Shown one piece after another: positions 54,518-62,160 of a stretch of 64,000 nt of DNA (its first letter is position 1; every line of letters begins with the position of its first letter). Origin of the DNA: Syngnathus acus (lineage: Eukaryota > Chordata > Actinopteri > Syngnathiformes > Syngnathidae); the NCBI RefSeq assembly GCF_901709675.1, contig NC_051098.1, forward strand, positions 10,169,000 through 10,232,999, given 5' to 3'. The position numbers and the translations under genes were made by a program. The notes beneath the pieces are model-generated. The model saw only the letters and a program-made list of their open reading frames with translations, did not search any database and was not told where the DNA came from.

Positions 54518-55483
54518 CCACGTTTCTGGACAGGTTCAAAAGACAGTAGTAATGATTTCCACACAATCTCATTTTAGTGTCAGATCTTAGCATTCGCATG
54601 CAATTTCTACTCAAGATGTTTTGATGACCAGTTATGTTTTGATTACATGTTTGCAGCTTGGATCAATGATCAAGCTGAAGGGAGGTCTCCGTGTGAACAA
54701 CGTCATCACCATCACAGGACGAGCAAATAAACTGGCAGATTGGTACGAGGACCCCCAGCCACTCCCACACGGGCACAAGAATGCTAATACCACAAACAAA
54801 CACACAGTTGTACATCTGTGTTGCAGGTTTAAAATCAACCTGTTTGTGCCTGACGACGAAACCGACAACGTGGTCGCGCTGCTCCTCAAGTTGAACTTTG
54901 TAACCAAGAAGATTTGGTTGTACTCCAGAGTGAACACAACTTGGAACGAAAGAGAGGAGCATCCCACACAAAGCTCTGGACCCGGACAAGAAGTCAAGGT
55001 GACGTGAATCACACTGTATTTCTGCACACACTCTCACGTCCGCCTTACAGTTTTGGGGTTTCCAAACTTTGGTGTGGAATTTTCCTTACCTTTGATTGAT
55101 GCCGGTTAGTTAATTCTATCTAATTGTTGCTCCGTTGTTTGTTTATATGCTCAAGGCGTATTCATACAACTGTCAAAACACATTCCATTTTGTAGAACCT
55201 CCCTAAACATACGTCAATCTTAAAAAATAATTGAGCCAAAAACGTGGCGAGCAAGTCACAAGTCCCGAAAATGGCAACGTGAACGTCACATGACTGGATT
55301 TTTTCATGGTGTCCTGTTGTCGCTCAGGTTGTCATCAAGTGCGCCGACGATCACTTCCAGATCACAATCAACAGCGTCGACAAGGTGACTTACAAATACC
55401 GAGAGGCCAATCTACTAAGCATCACGCAGATGAACGTGTGGGGTCTCGTATCCATCAAGGAGATCAAGAAAAGCTCCGCTTAG
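39577..55483 (+). CDS. Secreted mosaic multi-lectin: 10 CTLD, SUEL, F5/8C, LCCL, galectin
   Basis: I do not recognise a named orthologue. Fifty coding exons were built from splice signals; lengths sum to 5,889 bases, exactly 1,963 codons. Exons: 39577-39643; unit 1: 41794-42002, 42076-42185, 42453-42577, 42638-42694, 42774-42929, 43020-43102, 43396-43513, 43580-43630, 43701-43868, 43990-44094, 44158-44274. The other exons are listed under the module entries below. Approximate residues: signal peptide 1-22; three units of three CTLDs 23-1333; spacer 1334-1343; SUEL 1344-1441; F5/8C 1442-1565; LCCL 1566-1665; CTLD10 and tail 1666-1825; galectin 1826-1962. There is no hydrophobic segment apart from the signal peptide, so the product should be secreted. 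Function is inferred only from domains: glycan or surface binding, perhaps in mucosal or humoral immunity. The main doubts are the GC donor at 48098 and whether the locus is one transcript or two or more. Confidence 0.8.
39676..40005. mobile_element. MITE-like element with inverted ends and internal repeats
   Basis: The left end (TACGGATGAGGATTAGGGCC, from 39676) is repeated inverted at the right end (to about 40005), with a TACGGAAGAGGATTAGGGCC form there. Similarity continues inward through GACAGGATTCTGA to AGAATTCT. Between the ends are about ten variants of ACTTTAAAGT-containing units. This layout is typical of non-autonomous inverted-repeat elements. It lies in the first intron of the multi-lectin gene, 32 bases after the donor. 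No transposase is present. Confidence 0.7.
40129..40209. repeat. Long hairpin: 21-bp perfect inverted repeat
   Basis: CCTGAATGCAAAGGATCTAAA (first 20 bases at 40136-40155) reappears as its exact inverse at 40182-40202. Seven further bases outward pair with one mismatch (TCATCAG against TCATCAT). The loop is 25 bases. It may be a very short MITE or a remnant of one; no function is apparent. Confidence 0.8.
40511..40520. promoter_or_regulatory. Second CRE-like element (duplicated promoter)
   Basis: This TGACGTCACG is identical to the one at 39437-39446 and sits in the second copy of the duplicated upstream region. Surrounding blocks such as ACTTTGGCT, AACTCGCAGGTTTG and the C-run after GTGACA have counterparts near 39228-39285. 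Confidence 0.45.
40676..40736 (+). pseudogene. Duplicate signal-peptide exon with lost splice donor
   Basis: This copy begins MRTHPKALVTLVLTLGAAF, a good signal-peptide sequence, and ends in phase 1 like the exon at 39577. In place of GTGAGT the bases after the exon are GTCAAA, which are the start of a repeat (AAAGTCTGCTTTATTGTC). The donor therefore seems to have been overwritten. It could still be used as a weak GT donor, in which case this would be an alternative first exon. Pseudo-exon is my preferred reading. Confidence 0.5.
40737..41300. repeat. Chain of fish repeat fragments in lectin intron 1
   Basis: Three blocks look like dispersed fish repeats: one from 40737 with GTCTGCTTTATTGTC and ACGGTGACAAGACATAGTACAC; one near 40900-40990 with ACCAGGTAAGTCCATTGAGAACA and TTGCCCAAGGACACAACG; and one from about 41010 with ATATCTTTATTTCGAACATA. 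I recognise the phrases as recurring in fish genomes but cannot assign families. No protein-coding frame survives. Confidence 0.45.
41562..41707 (-). mobile_element. Truncated tRNA-derived SINE, 3' part
   Basis: The block around AAAGTCCCAATGATCATC, GTGTCCTCTGCATTTAACCC and GAGGGGAGCAGTGAGCAGCA is nearly identical to the 3' part of the fuller SINE at 56045-56366. The tRNA-like head is missing. It lies in lectin intron 1, about 90 bases before the first CTLD exon. Confidence 0.8.
41794..44274 (+). CDS. Multi-lectin unit 1: CTLD1-3
   Basis: Eleven exons encode three C-type lectin-like domains. CTLD1 opens with WLPFGSCCYKKM and contains GWLGARHDCVWEGGDLVSIAS and WIGLSNL. A short exon, DCPEGRQCSLKDFGYDRVE, links to CTLD2 (SSCDPGEFLFNDSCYHF). 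A 51-base linker exon leads to CTLD3 (NDFCYLMSGNHAVTWQKAR, GGDLLSIAD, LWLGANANI, YVCKRR). The two canonical disulphide positions are present in each. None has a WND motif before its penultimate cysteine: CTLD1 has WRHGSC and CTLD3 has WKFHHC. Calcium-dependent sugar binding is therefore doubtful. The CTLD2 C-terminal exon (43396-43513) differs strongly from its counterparts in units 2 and 3. Confidence 0.85.
42243..42295 (+). pseudogene. Exon fragment duplicated inside the unit 1 intron
   Basis: The intron after exon 42076-42185 contains a second, diverged copy of that exon's 3' end: ATGTCCGTGTGACGG and CTACTCCAACTGGAC, against ATGTCCGCGTGACGG and CTACTCCAACTGGGAC in the exon. It is followed by a donor-like GTAAGG. 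No acceptor precedes it, so it looks like a dead partial exon copy. Confidence 0.7.
45174..45508 (+). mobile_element. tRNA-derived SINE, near full length
   Basis: The 5' head has an RNA polymerase III A box, TGGCGCACTGG (45184-45194), and a B box, AGTTCAATTCC (45228-45238), with normal spacing. It is followed by the body phrases GTGTGGAGTTTCCATGTTCTC and GATTGGCTGGCAACCGGTTC, and a GATGGATA/ATT tail. It is a fish SINE type with decayed relatives at 28012 and 38098 in this window. It lies between units 1 and 2 of the multi-lectin gene and ends 35 bases before the first unit 2 exon. Confidence 0.85.
45544..48097 (+). CDS. Multi-lectin unit 2: CTLD4-6
   Basis: Exons: 45544-45755, 45829-45938, 46107-46222, 46288-46344, 46424-46579, 46655-46743, 47154-47277, 47356-47406, 47482-47649, 47787-47903 and 47978-48097. 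The order and phases match unit 1 exactly. CTLD4 has WLPFGFSCYKKMATPNGWLG; CTLD5 has SCDPGEFLFDDSCYRF and the Lys-rich FVGLKKKKNNFEWIDG; CTLD6 has NPSDDFCYLINHNRVKTW and LWLGANGNITNGIEWIDG. No WND motif occurs. The final exon ends AGAG|GCATGT, so a GC-AG intron is needed to reach unit 3. Without splicing, the frame stops three codons later (TGA at 48106-48108), and the gene would end after unit 2. Confidence 0.85.
48297..51669 (+). CDS. Multi-lectin unit 3: CTLD7-9
   Basis: Exons: 48297-48505, 48579-48688, 48862-48983, 49052-49108, 49188-49343, 49434-49525, 49911-50031, 50112-50150, 50230-50397, 51346-51462 and 51547-51669. Phases are the same as in units 1 and 2. CTLD7 opens ACEKGWSLHQSSCYKKM; CTLD8 has SCDPGDFLFDDSCYRFEW; CTLD9 has NPYSNFCYLINRNNAKNW and LWLATNTTITQGCKWTDG. 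The intron inside CTLD9 (50398-51345) is 948 bases against about 120-137 in the other units, so extra DNA has entered there. CTLD9 ends NYICKKRAR before a normal GTAAGA donor. Confidence 0.85.
50398..51345 (+). other. Enlarged intron in unit 3 CTLD9
   Basis: The equivalent introns in units 1 and 2 are 121 and 137 bases and align with each other. This one is 948 bases, and only its last dozen bases (GTTTGATCCAAAG) match them. The content is AT-rich, with TTAGCATTAGCATCGG-like phrases and no recognised open frame or element ends. Confidence 0.7.
51729..51758 (+). CDS. 30-base spacer exon of the multi-lectin gene
   Basis: The micro-exon encodes HKPEPPRHD between CTLD9 and the SUEL domain. It is flanked by a consensus CGCAG acceptor and a GTAAGT donor, both phase 1. 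It would lengthen the hinge between the C-type lectin array and the second half of the protein. Confidence 0.65.
51838..52229 (+). CDS. SUEL / rhamnose-binding lectin domain
   Basis: Two exons, 51838-51981 and 52080-52229, encode about 98 residues of the SUEL (Gal_Lectin) family. Visible hallmarks are eight cysteines, the YGR motif in SAFYGRRSG, and the end block CPAVSKYLHMVYSC, which matches the family's C-x-KYL-x-V-x-Y-x-C. The usual DPC near the end is ETC here. Family members bind L-rhamnose and D-galactose and occur in fish eggs, skin and mucus. The domain normally occurs alone, in tandem, or in latrophilins and polycystin-like proteins. Confidence 0.85.
52473..53034 (+). CDS. F5/8 type C (discoidin) domain, shortened
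   Basis: Exons 52473-52607, 52677-52837 and 52959-53034 encode AFEASSSMSDTSPEKAQL, the typical WIQVNLGHVRKVTGIVTQG strand, WVIDFEMKISLDGKSW and YVRILPLEDSVDFGL ending LLGC. These are the landmarks of a discoidin fold, which binds glycans, phospholipids or collagen. The stretch between the SLDGKSWT strand and YVRILPL, normally with an F-x-GN motif, is about 20 residues shorter than usual. The 121-base intron there shows no hidden exon. Confidence 0.85.
53108..53752 (+). CDS. LCCL domain
   Basis: Exons 53108-53162, 53238-53304, 53505-53638 and 53709-53752. The protein reads TCDSTFNSLHL, then FHCPPKCANSKHNVTGTLVY, DSSVCAAAIHAGVI, GGDCIVMK and STQNGITSL. The C-AAIHAG and NGI blocks are diagnostic of LCCL domains, known from cochlin, CRISPLD and DCBLD proteins; cochlin's LCCL acts in innate immunity. 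LCCL next to a discoidin domain is known in DCBLD1/2, but there the order is LCCL then discoidin, the reverse of this gene. Confidence 0.9.
53825..54450 (+). CDS. Tenth C-type lectin-like domain and hydrophilic tail
   Basis: Exons 53825-53998, 54075-54220 and 54292-54450. The protein shows CLGESWEEFAGFCYKAF, AAQADCKKLGANLVSI, the strand MWTGLND, TDWAAEEPK and MSCKIPNSFMCKM. It is more like mannose-receptor-type CTLDs than units 1-3 are. The site-2 calcium motifs are imperfect: EPK in place of EPN, and WKQM in place of WND. A charged linker of about 35 residues follows, leading into the galectin. Confidence 0.88.
54467..54512 (+). repeat. (CT)23 microsatellite beside a splice donor
   Basis: Twenty-three uninterrupted CT units start 16 bases after the donor that follows CTLD10, in the intron before the galectin exons. 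A long pyrimidine tract this close to a donor might affect splicing of the galectin module; that is only inference. Confidence 0.95.
54657..55483 (+). CDS. C-terminal galectin domain
   Basis: Exons 54657-54742, 54827-54998 and 55328-55483 encode about 137 residues of a galectin beta-sandwich: LKGGLRVNNVITITGRA, WFKINLFVPDD, VVALLLKLNF, TTWNEREE, VIKCADDHFQITIN and ITQMNVWGLVSIKEI, ending in TAG at 55481. The fold landmarks are clear, but the sugar-contact residues are not kept. The HxNxR strand reads LLKLN, and after the conserved Trp the usual Glu and Arg are exchanged. Canonical beta-galactoside binding is therefore unlikely. Galectins normally lack a signal peptide; here the domain is carried out of the cell by the rest of the protein. 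Confidence 0.88.
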
Positions 55484-55851
55484 ACCAGCCTGCGCTAAAA
55501 TGTGAGGACTGGCACAGCGTTTTCCACGAGCCTTAGATGGTTTGTGGAATAATTGTACAAAAGTAACCACTTTATAGTTTAATATTTAAGTCTAATTGGC
55601 TATGAGAAAAAGCCAAACTTGCATGATTTTTTTTTTCTCTTTTTGATTGCCTTTGTGCATCCTGGCTTTGTGTTTATTGCATTGAAATGCGCAGTATTTG
55701 TAGTTAAGAGTTTTCCTGGCCCGATCAAGAGCTCATTTTGACTGATTGGATGATGAGTAAGGATAAGAGAATGTAGTGTCTTGAGAAGCTGCGTGTGAAG
55801 GCAAAGAAGCTGGATGAAAACTTGCGAATGGGGGAATGCTAGCGAATGATG

Positions 55852-56040
55852 TGAAAAGGCGAGAAATAATGACAAGCGAGAAAAACGGTAAGCGAGAAAA
55901 AAATGGTAAGCGAGAACGGTCAACGAGAAAAAAGTACGATAAGCGAGAAAAAAACAGCGAGACAAACAGTAAGGGAGAAAAACGTAAGCGAGCGTTAAGC
56001 GAGAAAAAAGCGGTATGCGAGAAAAACAGGAAGCGAGAAC
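55852..56040 (+). repeat. Minisatellite of AAGCGAGAAAAA-type units, left part
   Basis: Imperfect units of about 12-16 bases with the core AAGCGAGAAAAA repeat through this stretch. The same array resumes after the SINE at 56367. It lies after the multi-lectin stop codon, within its probable 3' untranslated region. Confidence 0.85.
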
Positions 56041-56044
56041 AACT

Positions 56045-56366
56045 AAGATTAAAGATTAAGATTAAAGTCCCAATGATCGTCACACACACACCTGGGTGTG
56101 GTGAAATTTGTCCTCTGCATTTAACCCATCCCCGTGTGATTTTAATCCATCCCCTGGGGGAGAGGGGAGCAGTGAGCAGCAGCGGTGCCGCGCTCGGGAA
56201 TCAGTTGGTGATCTAACCCCCCAATTCCAACCCTTAATGCTGAGTGCCAAGCAGGGAGGCAATGGGTCCCATTTTTATAGTCTTTGGTATGACCCGGCCG
56301 GGGTTTGAACCCACAACCTTCCAGTCTCAGGGCGGACACTCTACCACTAGGCCACTGAGCCACTAA
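56045..56366 (-). mobile_element. tRNA-derived SINE, near full length, inside the minisatellite
   Basis: On the minus strand the head has an A box TGGCCTAGTGG (56344-56354) and a B box GGTTCAAACCC (56301-56311) with tRNA-like spacing. The body follows with GAGCGCGGCACCGCTGCTGC and GGTTAAATGCAGAGGAC, and a tail of ATTAATCTT-like units. Both halves of the surrounding minisatellite are the same repeat, so the SINE landed within it. The flanks share a short ACTAAG, a possible target-site duplication. Confidence 0.88.
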
Positions 56367-56710
56367 GCAGCGTTAAGCGGGAAAAACAAGAAAAATAGTT
56401 CGATGAGGGGACGTGAGAAAAGCGGCACGTAAGGAAAAAATCGAGGGAAAGTGGTAGGCGAGAAAAAAGAACGATAAGCGAGAATAAAATTGTAAGAAAA
56501 AGGTACGCAAGTAAAACGAAGCGAGAAAAAACAGCAAGTGAGAAAAAAACGATAGGCAAGAAAAACAGTAAGCGAGAAAAGACATAAGGCAAGAAAAATA
56601 GTAAGTGAGAAAAATGGTAAGCGAGAAAAAATGTAAGCGAGAAAAAACGGTAGGTGAGAGAAACGGTAAGCAAGCGGTAAGCAAGAAAAAACGGTAAGTG
56701 TGAAAAAAAA
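56367..56710 (+). repeat. Minisatellite of AAGCGAGAAAAA-type units, right part
   Basis: The array continues with variable units such as GTAAGCGAGAAAAA and GGTAAGCAAG. It is about twice as long as the left part. Together the two parts exceed 500 bases of purine-rich tandem repeat. Confidence 0.85.
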
Positions 56711-56850
56711 AAAGATATGGTGTATGTGTGAAGGCAGATTTGTTACTGGCAGTGATGCTTGGAGAACTAGTTGAGAGTCCTGTAATTTATTTTTCTTTCT
56801 TGTATTGATGACAAAAGCCAGTGTAGTGATTTTCTCTTGTCAACATATTC

Positions 56851-56856
56851 AATAAA
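56851..56856 (+). terminator. Candidate polyadenylation signal of the multi-lectin gene
   Basis: AATAAA occurs about 1.37 kb after the stop codon at 55483, after unique sequence that follows the minisatellite. If used, the 3' untranslated region would contain both the minisatellite and the SINE. No nearer strong AATAAA was noticed. Confidence 0.4.
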
Positions 56857-57259
56857 AAATGTGCATGCGAAAAAGACAATTAAGAGCCTCGATGTGCCGT
56901 GTCCTTTGATGGTGTTATTTTAAAAAGGAGGTATTTTTCCACTCTAGTGCCATCTACTGGCTCAGGTTGAACACTGAAAATCAAATCAATGTTGATTTGC
57001 CAAGTTTGAGCATGCCAAACAAGGAATTTGACTCCGGTACATCTTCTCTGTACAACATTTAGGTAGCTAACCACATTCAGGACAACATGTGCAAAAATTG
57101 ACATTCTCAAACATCCCCTGATCTTAAAACTCCCAGGAGGGCAAGGATAAACTCAGAACTCCTACTAGGGGAAATGAGAAACCTTGAGAAGAGACCACAG
57201 ATGGGAGGGAGGGAGGATCGCCCAGGATGACCAGGCTGCAATGGATGCAGACAGGACAC

Positions 57260-58175
57260 AAATTCAAAGATGAAGCGTCGAGAGCAGGAAGTTATTGCAC
57301 AGCAATGTCTCTGAGACTCTCAGAGAGGTGTGAGTTCATCAAAGCGACAGCCTGGAGGAAGAAGCGCTGCTTTTGGCCTACAGCGCTCTAACGCCGTCCG
57401 GAGGGGAGTAGTTCCAACAGACTGCAACCTGGGTGTGAAGGGTCTGTAGAGATGTTACTTGCACGTTTCCTGGTCCTGGATAGGTACAAGTCCCGGATAG
57501 ATGGGAGGTTGGTCCCGATGATCTTTTCTGCAGTCCCGATTGTCCGTTGCAGTCTGTGCTTGTCTTCTTTGGTGGTTGATCCAAACCAGACAGTGATGGA
57601 GGTGCAGAGGATGGACTGGATGATGGTCTTCAGCAGCTCCTGTGGCAGGTTGAACTTCCTGAGCTGTCTCAGAAAGTACAGCCTCTGCTGGGCCTTCTTC
57701 CGGACAGATTCTATGTGGCTGGTCCATTTCAGGTCCCGAGAGATTGTGGAGCCCAGGTACTTGAAGGTGTCTGTGGAGAGAATAGTATTACTGTGGATAG
57801 TGAGGGGTGAAAGTGGCGAAGGGTCTCGCCTGAAGTCCACTGTCATCTCCACGGTCTTGAGCGGCTTCAGGTCCAGGTGGTTTTGGCTGCACCAGTGGAC
57901 CAGCCGCTGCACCTCTTGTCTGTACGCAGTCTCGTCACCGTCCCGGATCAGTCCGATAAGAGTGGCGTCGTCCGCATACTTCAGGAGCTTCACAGAAGCG
58001 TCGCCTGAGGAACAATCGTGAGTGTAGAGAGAGAAGAGCAGTGGGGAGACGACGCACCCCTGGGGGGCGCCAGTATTGGTAGTCCGGGTGTCGGATGTGA
58101 TTGTCCCCAGCCTCACACGCTGTCGTCCCCTGTTGGTCAGGGAGCTGGTGATCCACTGACAGACGTCTGTCTATT
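57260..58175 (-). mobile_element. Inactive LINE fragment (Rex1/L2/CR1-like)
   Basis: The minus strand encodes the C-terminal part of a reverse transcriptase. It contains TGAPQGCVVSPLLFSLYTHD, the catalytic YADD box (LLKYADDATLIGL), KTVEMTVDFRR and FKYLGSTISRDLKW, and downstream FFLQAVALMN. The frame ends at a TAG after LLPSGRR (near 57388), where a Tyr codon is usual; the remaining codons continue beyond it. The 5' end is cut near 58170. It is unrelated to the RTE-like copy at 33009. Clade is given tentatively. Confidence 0.85.
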
Positions 58176-58539
58176 AGACGTCAAGATGCTCGCAGGGTAT
58201 TGTCGCCCTCCTGTGGTTGAATTACACCCTGCACGTTTTAAAGAAACACTTTCTGGTCAAGATATTCCTATTTAACGAGCAGTCATTCGATAAATAAAAA
58301 TGCTAAATGACAGAATAGGTTCCAAGGCAACGCAATGCAATGCAATTCACGAATATGGATTCACAAAGCAACATGACACTTGCGGTATTCGTCTTTTCTA
58401 AATGTTTTGTTGTTCTTGTTTTCTTATTTTGTAACGGAGACGTATGTATCTTTAACGGGGAGGGGGGGGGGGGGGGTAAGGGAAACTTCATGATGGGTTG
58501 AAGCTTTTGACTGGTTTGTGGTCTTGGGGTTCTCACCGG

Positions 58540-58547
58540 TCACGTGA
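58540..58547. promoter_or_regulatory. Palindromic E-box, candidate arap1 promoter element
   Basis: TCACGTGA is the class of site bound by USF, MITF and TFE factors. It sits in a locally CpG-bearing stretch about 90 bases before a donor-like sequence. Assignment to arap1, 4.6 kb downstream, is inference. Confidence 0.3.
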
Positions 58548-60389
58548 TCATCTTTTGACCATCTGAGTGCGCAAAGCACATCGGCGGAAATCTCCTTCTC
58601 GGGGCGTCCAAAAATAAAAGACATTCGCGTTGCCGGTACGTTAGAATTTTTGTTTTGCCATACTTAAACGGAACTTTATTTCGACCTTGATTCTACTCAT
58701 GATTAGTGTGTGGTTGTGAAGTATTTCTTGCTGTTGTTTCATCCGTGAGAAAATGTTAACCACTATTTGGCGTCGCTGTTGTTGAGGATGCTGGTGCAAG
58801 TTACTTCACTCGGCCGGTGACTAAAACGGTAAAGCCATTGAATTGCAACTTTTTCTTTCTCCAAACTAACTTTCGCCACAGCAGTAATAGACTGACACTC
58901 GTGATGAGCGATAAAGTGTGATTCTGCATGTAGTGATCGCCAGTGTTGGTGGCCGCAGTTGGATGATATAATTCTGGGGTTTGTAGGTTGATTGCAACTA
59001 CTAAATATTTTTTTGTCAGGGCGAGCAAGTGGACTTGTGACGAACAGCACGTTGATCCGCATTGGAATTCATTCTGCTTAAGCAGCTTGCAACATAATTG
59101 GGGGGAAACACTCATTTTCGTAACTGATTTCTGCTTTTCCCCAGTCGCTGCGTAATTTCAGCTATTGCATGTAAATGAAATGATGACGTATGATCACAAG
59201 TGGACTTTTTTTTGGAAAACGGTGTCACTGCAACAGTTTATGCAGTACATTTTTGAATATATTGAAATGTATTCAAAAGCGTGTTCACTCTGTTGTGTGT
59301 GTATATATAAAGAGGTCAAAAGTTAACAAAGAAGAAAAAGAAAGACAAATATACTTGGGGCTTTGGTAAAACGTTCATTTGGTGGTTTCTAAATTGAATG
59401 TATTGATTCTTATCTAGGGTTTGCTGCGTTTGCATAAATTAAGCAGTTAAGAGTCTGAATTGTAACAAACAAATAAACATAAGTCAGTAAGTAAATTAAA
59501 CAGCACAACACGCGTTGCGCTTATTATCCCTTGAGATTAAAAAAGTGTTAAAAATTCCAAAGTATTCACTTTTTTCCCCTTTCTATTCCATTGCCGTCAC
59601 ATCCACCACTCATTGGATTACTCAAGATTGAGTCAGTCAATGAAACATTGAGAGGGGACATTTGTTGTTGCGGGAATCGAGGGGCAGGTCAAGCAGAATG
59701 TACATCTATGCAGGTTAAATAAAGAAAATGTTGGATACATAGGACGTGACTAATTGAGCTGAATTCAATATTTAAAAATAAATAAATAAAAGATATACAC
59801 TAGGCAAGATAATATAGGGCTCATGAGAAAGGCCTGGAGACTTATTTTTGTAGTTTTTGCATTGACATTATCCTGATTTTGTTACTTGCAATAGACTAAC
59901 AGTCACACTTTCTCGTCTTATTCAATGTGAAACTGTCCAAACTGGTGGAAATGTGCACACAAGTGATTGCATAACCTTAGTTTGGAACAGTGTGAAATGT
60001 TGTTGACCGAGAAGTAAGAAGCATGTGCCTTTTCTCGCGCACACAGTGGCACGCTCACTAGACTGGGACATTGTTGGGATGCGGTTCTTTACCGGCAACA
60101 CTGACTCATCATTGAGATGCGGTTGAAAGTGGGCTAAAAGTGAGCAGCAAGACCAAGGGTGAGTGAATTACTCATTTTCGATCAGAGTATTCTTTTGTAT
60201 TTTGTGTGGCCATTCTGAACATCTGCTAGGAATCACATGACTAACCAATTGTGGAGTTTAATGCATCCGGTAGCTAATATAACACAATGAGAAAATGTCC
60301 TTTTCTTGTTTTCCTAATAATGTACCAGGACAAAAAGAGGATGAATAACTACGGTTTCTGTATTTGCTATATATAGTTTGTAAACTAAT

Positions 60390-60405
60390 AAACAAACAAG
60401 CAAGG

Positions 60406-60443
<38 letters not shown>

Positions 60444-60469
60444 ACAAACAAACAAACAAACAAACAAAC
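60390..60469 (+). repeat. AAGC/AAAC tetranucleotide microsatellite
   Basis: The tract is compound: AAGC units followed by AAAC units, about 80 bases with few interruptions. Confidence 0.95.
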
Positions 60470-61376
60470 GTTGAGATTTAAATACCATTTTTGTCTATGA
60501 TATACAACTTTCATCTAAAAAAGAGAAGCAACAATAAAATACATTGTACCATACTCCCGTATATACGCATGATATGCGACTTCTTAAAATTCATTTAGGT
60601 TAGGTGGTGTATTTGTATGGCGCTGATGGCAGAATAGTAGATCTAAGCAATCATTGATCTCATTAACTAATGATCTGCTCTCATTTGAACGTCAGTGACA
60701 CGCCATCCTGAACATCATTCAATCCTGAGAATGACTAAAAGGCTACAGCCATACTGCAATAAACCACAGCAAGGCTTATTTGCAGAACTCCAAATAGAAG
60801 AGAACACCTTTAACATTGCCACACCGACTTCACTGTACATAGAAATGACTTAAGCAACTCTGTTATATCCATAGAATGGATTACAAAACCTTTTTTTTTT
60901 TTTTTTTTTTTTAAATGAAGGTTATTCAAAAGTCTAGCTAGAAACAAATCTCAAGTGGGTTAAATATAAACTACAACCATCCAGAGGAAAACTACTATTG
61001 ATTTCACAAAATATACAACTTTATTTATATGGCACATTTCACACCATAAATGATAACAAAATGATGTCATTAAATTGTACAGGTATACCCAATATTGTGA
61101 CTGAATGTGTTTCATGCTTGCAGCTTAACGCTAATTCAAACAGAATGTTTTTTTCAGCCCTGAAACACGCTGACTTTTCCCCTTGTCATTTGTATGATGT
61201 GTTTAAAAAGAGAGTCTTGAGTTTTGTGCATGCATCCTGGCTCAGCATACTTGTCAAAAAAGAGGATATGAAGCCTGAAGCACTGCCTCAGGGACCCCCA
61301 TTACCTATTCACACGCATTATTAAGTGATTGCTTGTTATATAATGTGTGACCAGAGGCTACAAGTGTTCCTTCACC

Positions 61377-61539
<163 letters not shown>

Positions 61540-62128
61540 TGCGCTCGTGTGTGTACGTGCATGTGTACCCAAGCAACAGACGGCTTCATTGTGAAGGCCA
61601 CACAGAGATCCTGTTATTGGCTGCTTTGTGTCCGAGAGCGATGCAGTGGGAGGTGAATATCAAGACAATAGGAGAGAGTGGGGACATAAATTAATTGAAA
61701 TGTGCAGAAAGCAAAACACTTCTAGGAGAAAACTATAGGGGATTGTCACATAATGAGGTAAAGGACGTTGGAAAAAGGATGTAGGCTGTTGCTCAACTAG
61801 CAAACCCCAATGTTGACCTCAGCATTCTAAAGAAGTGTGTTGACATTTTTGGATAAATGGTTGGTCGCCCAGTCCAAGATCGGGATCAGTTTGAGTTCTG
61901 GTTCACAGCTTCACAGTGACTAAGTTTCGACTAACTCAGCACAGAAACAGGAGGGGTCAGGAAAAATCATTACACGTGGGCCTCACAGTTGATCGGTTCG
62001 AATTTAACAAACAGATTTAAGTCCTTTTCAAGTGAAATTGTCTAAATTTGACACATCACATAAAAGAGAGTCGTGAATGATACGGCCTAACGTAAATAAT
62101 TAAATGTGGCTAAAAAAAAAAAGAAGTC

Positions 62129-62160
62129 ACAACCAATCACAGCTCACTGTGATTGGTTGT
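62129..62160. repeat. 14-bp perfect hairpin with two CCAAT boxes
   Basis: ACAACCAATCACAG (62129-62142) and its exact inverse CTGTGATTGGTTGT (62147-62160) are separated by four bases. Each arm contains a CCAAT box. It may be part of a dispersed element or a regulatory site. Confidence 0.8.

Noticed and set aside
56301-56354. Possible minus-strand tRNA gene
   Set aside because: This is the tRNA-like head of the SINE at 56045-56366; a truncated sister copy at 41562 confirms the family.
55600-56684. Minus-strand Phe/Leu-rich frames resembling membrane segments
   Set aside because: They are translations of the AAGCGAGAAAAA minisatellite on the opposite strand.
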